From Desulfobacteraceae bacterium UBA2245 (lineage in GTDB: Bacteria > Desulfobacterota > Desulfobacteria > Desulfobacterales > UBA2245): 21,358 nucleotides of DNA. The notes under the pieces are model-generated. The model had not been told where the DNA came from, did not search any database, and saw only the letters and a list, made by a program, of their open reading frames with translations. The translations under genes and the position numbers were made by a program. The first letter of the stretch is position 1, and every line of letters begins with the position of its first letter. This document shows, one piece after another, positions 17,298-21,358 of this stretch. The stretch lies in NCBI GenBank assembly GCA_002347265.1, contig DDYB01000001.1, positions 1 through 21,358 on the forward strand, written 5' to 3'.

Positions 17298-17873
17298 ATG
17301 TTGGAAATTTTCTCAAGAGATAAAATCAAGTTCTACCTGAGCGATCCCAATACGCTGACCCTGGCGCGGGTTGCGGCGGTGCCCGTAATCGTCGTTCTAC
17401 TGCTGTTTCCCAACCGGCCGTGCACCTTTCTGGCTGCCTTGCTGTTTTCGGCAGCATCGATCACCGATTATCTTGATGGCTTTTTTGCCAGGCGGCAGGG
17501 ACTGACATCGGAATTTGGAAAGATCATGGATCCGCTGGCAGACAAATTGCTTTCCTCTCTGACCCTGATCATGTTGAGTGGGCACGGCTGGATTCCTGCC
17601 TGGGTGGTATGCGTGATCATCGGCCGTGAGCTTTCGGTGACCGGATTGCGCAACGCAGTGAGTCAAAAGGGCAAAGACGCTTCGGCATCCTGGCTGGGAA
17701 AATACAAAACCGGATTTCAGATCGCAGCCATCATTCCGCTGCTGTTTCACTATCCTTATTTTGGCATTCAACTTCATGCCATCGGCATGGTGATGCTGTG
17801 GGCGGCGTTGATTTTAACGGTCTGGTCAGGGATCGACTACATGATCCGTTACACAAAAATTTTGCGCAGCTAG
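17298..17873 (+). CDS. pgsA: CDP-diacylglycerol-glycerol-3-phosphate 3-phosphatidyltransferase
   Basis: PgsA makes phosphatidylglycerol phosphate, the committed step to phosphatidylglycerol and cardiolipin, in the inner membrane. The 191-residue product is strongly hydrophobic, with about five membrane segments. It carries the CDP-alcohol phosphotransferase motif D57-x2-D60-G61-x2-A64-R65-x8-G74-x3-D78-x3-D82 complete. The N-terminus (NTLTLARVAAVPV, residues 18-30) is that of PgsA, not PssA. It lies 15 bases after the transaldolase gene and is the last protein gene of the + strand run. The tRNA promoter begins only 12 bases after its stop, and no terminator is visible between them, so read-through into the tRNAs is possible. 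Confidence 0.93.
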   Translation: MLEIFSRDKIKFYLSDPNTLTLARVAAVPVIVVLLLFPNRPCTFLAALLFSAASITDYLDGFFARRQGLTSEFGKIMDPLADKLLSSLTLIMLSGHGWIPAWVVCVIIGRELSVTGLRNAVSQKGKDASASWLGKYKTGFQIAAIIPLLFHYPYFGIQLHAIGMVMLWAALILTVWSGIDYMIRYTKILRS

Positions 17874-17885
17874 TCAAATTTTCTG

Positions 17886-17915
17886 TTGACAGGGGCCGCG
17901 TTATGAATGTATAAG
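17886..17915 (+). promoter_or_regulatory. Sigma-70 promoter of the tRNA pair
   Basis: TTGACA (17886-17891) and TATAAG (17910-17915) are 18 bases apart. Transcription would start near 17922, a few bases before the mature 5' end of tRNA-Gly at 17928. A short GC-rich stretch (GGGGCCGCG) occupies the spacer, not the discriminator. Confidence 0.75.
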
Positions 17916-17927
17916 GCAACACACTGG

Positions 17928-18002
<75 letters not shown>

Positions 18003-18010
18003 TTTTTTTT

Positions 18011-18085
18011 GGCGGCATAGCCAAGTGGTAAGGCAGCGGTCTGCAAAACCGTTATTCTCCGGTTCAAATCCGGATGCCGCCTCCA
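18011..18085 (+). tRNA. tRNA-Cys (anticodon GCA)
   Basis: The acceptor stem GGCGGCA pairs with TGCCGCC, followed by T and an encoded CCA (18083-18085). The anticodon stem GCGGT/ACCGT encloses CTGCAAA, giving anticodon GCA. The T arm TCCGG-TTCAAAT-CCGGA is standard. The U73 discriminator expected for cysteine identity is present. It is only eight bases from tRNA-Gly, so the two share a transcript. Confidence 0.96.
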
Positions 18086-18093
18086 ATGAAATC

Positions 18094-18127
18094 AAAGGGC
18101 TCATCCGGAATGGATGAGCCCTTTTTT
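18094..18127 (+). terminator. Rho-independent terminator of the tRNA operon
   Basis: A perfect 10-bp stem, GGGCTCATCC (18097-18106) with GGATGAGCCC (18112-18121), has a five-base loop and is followed by six T. Three A upstream of the stem can pair with the T run, so in the other orientation it is also a partial terminator. It is the strongest terminator in the window. Confidence 0.92.
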
Positions 18128-18226
18128 AATCGACACGCCTGCCTGGCCGCAGGTATATTGGTTCGAAAACGCTGATCTGGTTACGGCCGATTGAAAACGA
18201 AGATCGCGCTTTGAAAAGGAACGTTT

Positions 18227-19153
18227 ATGATGCGCCGAACGATTCTGCATGACGCAATACTGACTTTGAAGGGCTTTTGCATGGGAGCGGCGGATGTCGT
18301 ACCCGGAGTGTCAGGCGGAACCATGGCCCTGGTTCTGGGAATTTACCCGGAACTGATTGCTTCCATTCGATCCTTTGATTTGAAATTTTTAAAACAGCTC
18401 GCGACTTTTCATTTCAAGGAAGCATTCGATCGGGTATCCTGGCGCTTTGTCCTCTTTCTGGTCATCGGAATTCTAAGCGCTGTGTTTTCTCTGGCCCGTA
18501 TCATCGGCTGGCTTCTTTCAGAGCATCCCGTTCTGATATGGTCCTTTTTTTTCGGCCTGGTGCTGGCGTCCGCCTTTACCGTGTCGCGGCATCTGGATCA
18601 CTGGCGGCCGTCGATGGCGTTCATGATGCTCTGCGGCATTGCCGGGGCTTATTGGATTGTCGGCTTGATTCCTGCGGTTACCCCTGATGCCGCGTGGTTT
18701 CTTTTCCTCAGCGGCGCGGTCGCGATCTGCGCCATGATTCTGCCGGGAATTTCGGGCTCATTCATTCTCGTTCTGCTGGGAAAATACCATTACGTGTTGC
18801 AGGCTGTGAACCAGCGGGATATCGTTGTGCTGGCCATTGTGGCCGCCGGCGCCCTCGCGGGACTGGTTTGCTTTGTAAGGCTGCTTCACTGGCTGCTCAA
18901 CAAATACGGAGATCTGACGCTGGCGGTATTGACCGGTTTTATGATCGGTTCCCTGCGGCGCGTCTGGCCATGGAAGATCCTTGAAAACAGTTTGGATTCT
19001 CAGGGAAATATTGTCGGCGTTGTTTCGGTGAACATTCTGCCTTCGGGCGCCGGCGATACGCTGCCGGCCGTTGCCCTGATGGGGATCGGGCTTTTTCTGG
19101 TGATCGCCCTGGAGGCGCTGTCCGCTCGAAAAGAGAAAAAGAACCCGTTGTAA
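18227..19153 (+). CDS. popT: DUF368 membrane protein, PopT-type undecaprenyl-phosphate transporter
   Basis: DUF368 proteins were recently shown to return undecaprenyl phosphate, the lipid carrier of peptidoglycan and O-antigen precursors, across the inner membrane (PopT; the other family is DedA/UptA). The 308-residue product is a polytopic membrane protein of roughly eight or nine helices. It contains the duplicated half-site motifs PGVSGGTMALVLGIY (26-40) and PGISGSFILVLLGKY (from 173), diagnostic of the family. AAGGA (18215-18219) precedes the ATG; a second ATG follows immediately. It is a single gene, downstream of the tRNA terminator, and ends six bases from the convergent YdjM-like gene. 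The transporter role is by family, not shown here. Confidence 0.88.
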   Translation: MMRRTILHDAILTLKGFCMGAADVVPGVSGGTMALVLGIYPELIASIRSFDLKFLKQLATFHFKEAFDRVSWRFVLFLVIGILSAVFSLARIIGWLLSEHPVLIWSFFFGLVLASAFTVSRHLDHWRPSMAFMMLCGIAGAYWIVGLIPAVTPDAAWFLFLSGAVAICAMILPGISGSFILVLLGKYHYVLQAVNQRDIVVLAIVAAGALAGLVCFVRLLHWLLNKYGDLTLAVLTGFMIGSLRRVWPWKILENSLDSQGNIVGVVSVNILPSGAGDTLPAVALMGIGLFLVIALEALSARKEKKNPL

Positions 19154-19159
19154 AGCCGT

Positions 19160-19612
19160 TTATCGGAATCTTCTGTCCAGCAGCAGATGGGAGAAATATC
19201 CCAGCGTTGCGGCTGCGTAGAAGGGCAGCAGAGGCTGAACCGGCGCGTTGATGAACAGTGCCGGCAACAGTATAATGGGAGACGGTACGATCACCATGGC
19301 CCACCAGGTGTGGGTCCAGCCTCTGTGGCGGCCGACGGCCGGAAGCAGGGCGCAGAATCCCAGGAAAGCGGCCCATTGGTAGGAGCGCTGAATGATCAGG
19401 GCAAGATCCAGAACCGCCAGCGCGGCGTAAAAGAGGTTCTGCCCCTTGGAATCGGTGTCCGTATCCGGAAACAGAGCGCCCAGCACGGTTGCCAGAATCA
19501 GAACCGCACCGGTCCGAAGGTCGGTCCGGTACAGGTCTGCGGCAGCCAGACCGGCCAGGGCAGCTCCTCCCAGAACCAGCCCGCCGCCTAAATGCGTTCG
19601 ATATCCCGGCAT
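19160..19612 (-). CDS. YdjM-like membrane-bound metal-dependent hydrolase
   Basis: The 150-residue product is mostly hydrophobic, with about four membrane segments. It has the metal-ligand pattern of the YdjM/YfhO-type hydrolase family (PF04307): His7 near the start, LFPDTDTDS (48-55), HRGWTH (96-101) and GYFSHLLLD (138-146). No substrate is established for this family; E. coli ydjM is an SOS-induced gene. The gene starts 10 bases after the desulfurase stop on the same strand, so the two are probably one transcription unit, although no functional link is obvious. No LexA box was recognised. Its end is almost flush with popT, leaving no room for a terminator. Confidence 0.78.
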   Translation of the reverse strand: MPGYRTHLGGGLVLGGAALAGLAAADLYRTDLRTGAVLILATVLGALFPDTDTDSKGQNLFYAALAVLDLALIIQRSYQWAAFLGFCALLPAVGRHRGWTHTWWAMVIVPSPIILLPALFINAPVQPLLPFYAAATLGYFSHLLLDRRFR

Positions 19613-19622
19613 GTTTTCGGAT

Positions 19623-20783
19623 TCAATGCCTGCCCGCAGAGGGGGCGTGGGGCGTTTGCATCACGGCGTCTGCGATTATTTCGGAAGCCTTGAGTATATC
19701 TTCTTTTGTCGTCATTCGACCGGTACTGAACCGGACGCTGCATCGGGCCAGATCCGGCGGGATTCGCATGGCCGCAAGAACATGAGATATGGATGCGCTG
19801 TCGCTGTGACAGGCGGCTCCCGGTGAGGCCGCGACATCCAGTCCGATGCGTTCCAGAAGGGGACCGGGCTCTACGCCCGGAAAAGATACATGGAGAGTGT
19901 TTGGAAGGCAGCATTCCAGGTTTCCGTTGACGCGGATCTCCGGCAATCTCCGCCTCAGACACGATAACAGCAGGTCCCGCATGGATCTCATCTGGCGGGC
20001 GTTTTCTTCAAGATCCCGAGACGCGATGGCCGCCGCTTCTCCGAGCCCGACGATTTCCAGAACGTTCTCGGTTCCCGCCCGTTTGCCCCCTTCCTGGCCG
20101 GCGCCGTGAATCAATCTGCTCAAAGAAACGCCGCTTCGAATATAAAGCGCGCCGATGCCCTTGGGTGCATAAAATTTATGCCCTGCAATCGACAGCAGAT
20201 CCACCCCGAGGTCATCCACTCGAACCGGAATTTTTCCAATGGACTGAGCCGCATCGCTGTGCATGGCGATGCCTTTTTTGCGGGCCAGCCGGGCGATTTC
20301 GAAAACGGGCTGAATCGTCCCGACCTCATTGTTGGCGTGCATGATCGTAATCAGAATGGTTTCCGGGCGAATGACCCGTTCGATTTCATCGACATCAATC
20401 CTGCCATAACGGTCCGGCGATATGCGGGTGATTTGAAAACCCGAGTTTTCCAGGCTGCGGCATACTTCCAAGACGGCAGGATGTTCGATCCGGGATGTAA
20501 TGATGTGATTGCCCCGGTCCCGGCGGGAGAGGGCGATGCCTTTAATGGCATGATTGTTCGATTCGGTGCCGCCGCTGGTAAAGATGATTTCATCCGGCCG
20601 GCACCCGATCAGATCGGCGACCTGACCGCGGGCTTTTATAAGGGCCTGTTTTGGCTTGATTCCATACCAGTGAGCGCTGGATGGGTTTCCGAATTCAACT
20701 GAAAGATACGGCATCATTGCCGCAATCACCCGGGAATCAAGCGGCGTGGTCCCATTATAATCCAGATAGACGGGGGGAGGCAT
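19623..20783 (-). CDS. Cysteine desulfurase / selenocysteine lyase-like PLP enzyme
   Basis: This class-V aminotransferase-fold enzyme takes sulfur (or selenium) from cysteine (or selenocysteine). With ATG at 20783 it has 386 residues and starts MPPPVYLDYNGTTPLD, the usual start; a TTG 39 bases further upstream lacks a ribosome binding site. Conserved residues are His101 (IEHPAV), Asp177 (MHSDAAQ), PLP Lys203 (AGHKFYAPKG) and the catalytic Cys325. The Cys lies in SPGAACHSDSASISHVL. This differs from the SGSACTS loop of IscS/NifS and closely resembles the GAACHSD loop of mammalian selenocysteine lyase (SCLY), followed by PPDLAR and RFSTGR, also SCLY-like. No iscU, nifU or suf genes are near, which argues against a dedicated Fe-S operon. 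A general IscS-type role is the alternative. Confidence 0.85.
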   Translation of the reverse strand: MPPPVYLDYNGTTPLDSRVIAAMMPYLSVEFGNPSSAHWYGIKPKQALIKARGQVADLIGCRPDEIIFTSGGTESNNHAIKGIALSRRDRGNHIITSRIEHPAVLEVCRSLENSGFQITRISPDRYGRIDVDEIERVIRPETILITIMHANNEVGTIQPVFEIARLARKKGIAMHSDAAQSIGKIPVRVDDLGVDLLSIAGHKFYAPKGIGALYIRSGVSLSRLIHGAGQEGGKRAGTENVLEIVGLGEAAAIASRDLEENARQMRSMRDLLLSCLRRRLPEIRVNGNLECCLPNTLHVSFPGVEPGPLLERIGLDVAASPGAACHSDSASISHVLAAMRIPPDLARCSVRFSTGRMTTKEDILKASEIIADAVMQTPHAPSAGRH

Positions 20784-20873
20784 GGATCTATTGTCCAGTG
20801 CTTCGATTGCCTGTGTGATCAAGGATAAACGTCCCGGAACGACCGGATCTTTGACAGAGAAAACCGGGCCGCT

Positions 20874-21164
20874 CTATCTGTGACTTTGATTGATTCTGTC
20901 CTTCAATACGCCCGAGCATTTGAAGGTAACCACGCGTCGACTGTCGAGCATCATGTCTTCGCCGGTAGCGGGGTTGCGGCCTCGGCGTTTATTTTTCTCT
21001 TTGACGCAGAATTTCCCAAAACCGCTGACGAGAACGTCCTCTCCGTTTTCCAGGGTTTTTTTGATGATGTCGAGAAGGTTTTCAATCATATCCGCGCTGT
21101 GCTTGCGGGAAAAACCCGTCCTTGATTGAACCGAGTCCACGATCCGTGCTTTAGTAAGCGTCAT
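20874..21164 (-). CDS. ihfA: Integration host factor, alpha-type subunit
   Basis: This 96-residue DNA-bending protein belongs to the HU/IHF family. The N-terminus MTLTKARIVDSVQSRTGFS, SGFGKF (47-52), the beta-arm RRGRNPATGED (60-70) with intercalating Pro65, and RRVVTFKCSGVLKDRIN are closest to IhfA. The overall length, like IHF, exceeds HU by a few residues. Cys53 and Cys82 are unusual additions. A purine-rich ribosome binding site (AGAGGA) lies about ten bases upstream. IHF is normally a heterodimer with IhfB, which is not in the window. The gene stands ahead of the desulfurase gene on the same strand, 90 bases apart, with no clear terminator between. HU-like homodimer function cannot be excluded. 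Confidence 0.88.
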   Translation of the reverse strand: MTLTKARIVDSVQSRTGFSRKHSADMIENLLDIIKKTLENGEDVLVSGFGKFCVKEKNKRRGRNPATGEDMMLDSRRVVTFKCSGVLKDRINQSHR

Positions 21165-21227
21165 GGTGAACGTATTCCTCTGATTTTAAAAGATATTAAA
21201 CGAACCGACATTCTGAACACCGGATAG

Positions 21228-21256
21228 AGACTATGAGTATATTTAGATTTTGTCAA
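21228..21256 (-). promoter_or_regulatory. Candidate promoter of ihfA in an AT-rich upstream region
   Basis: On the - strand, TTGACA (21256-21251) is followed at 17 bases by TAGTCT (21233-21228), a poor match to the -10 consensus. A better -10 (TATACT) lies too close to it. The whole stretch from about 21180 to 21336 is far richer in A+T than the coding regions, as is common for promoters and for sites bound by IHF or H-NS-like proteins. Confidence 0.4.
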
Positions 21257-21337
21257 TAAATTTTAAGATGTTACATGATAAAAATTTGTATGGAGGTATA
21301 TAACTGTTTTAATTTAAATAAAAAAACATATTTTTAA

Positions 21338-21350
21338 CTCAACTTTCGGG
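21338..21350 (-). repeat. 13-bp repeat, right copy of a window-terminal inverted pair
   Basis: CTCAACTTTCGGG is the exact reverse complement of positions 12-24. It lies eight bases from the end of the window, as the left copy lies 11 bases from the start. Flanking bases differ. Confidence 0.6.
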
Positions 21351-21358
21351 TTTAAGCC

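Overview
The window reads as a stretch of housekeeping chromosome from a Gram-negative bacterium, most likely a sulfate-reducer-type Desulfobacterota (the former Deltaproteobacteria). That placement is an inference from protein flavour, from two lipoproteins with lipoboxes, from the order xerC-hslV-hslU followed by an arginine cluster, and from a selenocysteine-lyase-like desulfurase. No marker gene here fixes the taxon. Coding is dense, moderately GC-rich, and almost entirely co-directional.

Layout. Positions 1-408 hold no convincing gene. Positions 409-3745 (+) carry a CpsB/YwqE-type PHP phosphatase, a lipoprotein of unknown function, coaBC (coenzyme A synthesis) and a family-4 uracil-DNA glycosylase. 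After a gap of about 200 bases, a run of 17 genes on the + strand (3947-17873) begins with a small Rho_N-domain protein, a deoxynucleotidase-like HAD protein and xerC. It continues with the hslVU protease, argB-argD-argF-argG-argH, an LptM-like lipoprotein of 53 residues, lysA, dapF, folK, a PP0621/YHS-like zinc-finger protein, a transaldolase of the FSA/TalC type and pgsA. Many junctions overlap by 1 or 4 bases or have short gaps, and I see no strong terminator inside the run. Next come a tRNA-Gly(GCC)/tRNA-Cys(GCA) pair with its own good promoter and a textbook terminator, then popT (DUF368). On the - strand lie ihfA, a SCLY-like cysteine desulfurase and a YdjM-like membrane hydrolase, convergent with popT. 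The last 190 bases are AT-rich upstream sequence of ihfA.

How the genes work together. argB to argH take N-acetylglutamate to arginine, but argC, argA/argJ and argE are not here. dapF and lysA are the last two steps to lysine and also supply meso-DAP for peptidoglycan. PopT (undecaprenyl-phosphate recycling), PgsA (phosphatidylglycerol) and LptM (LPS transport assembly) add an envelope theme. XerC, UDG and IHF concern DNA maintenance.

I find no CRISPR array, phage module, intact insertion sequence or obvious new defence system. The observations most worth checking are an exact 13-bp inverted repeat at the two extreme ends of the window, the SCLY-like active-site loop of the desulfurase, the tiny LptM-like gene, the free-standing Rho_N protein, and the apparently decayed frame in the first 400 bases.
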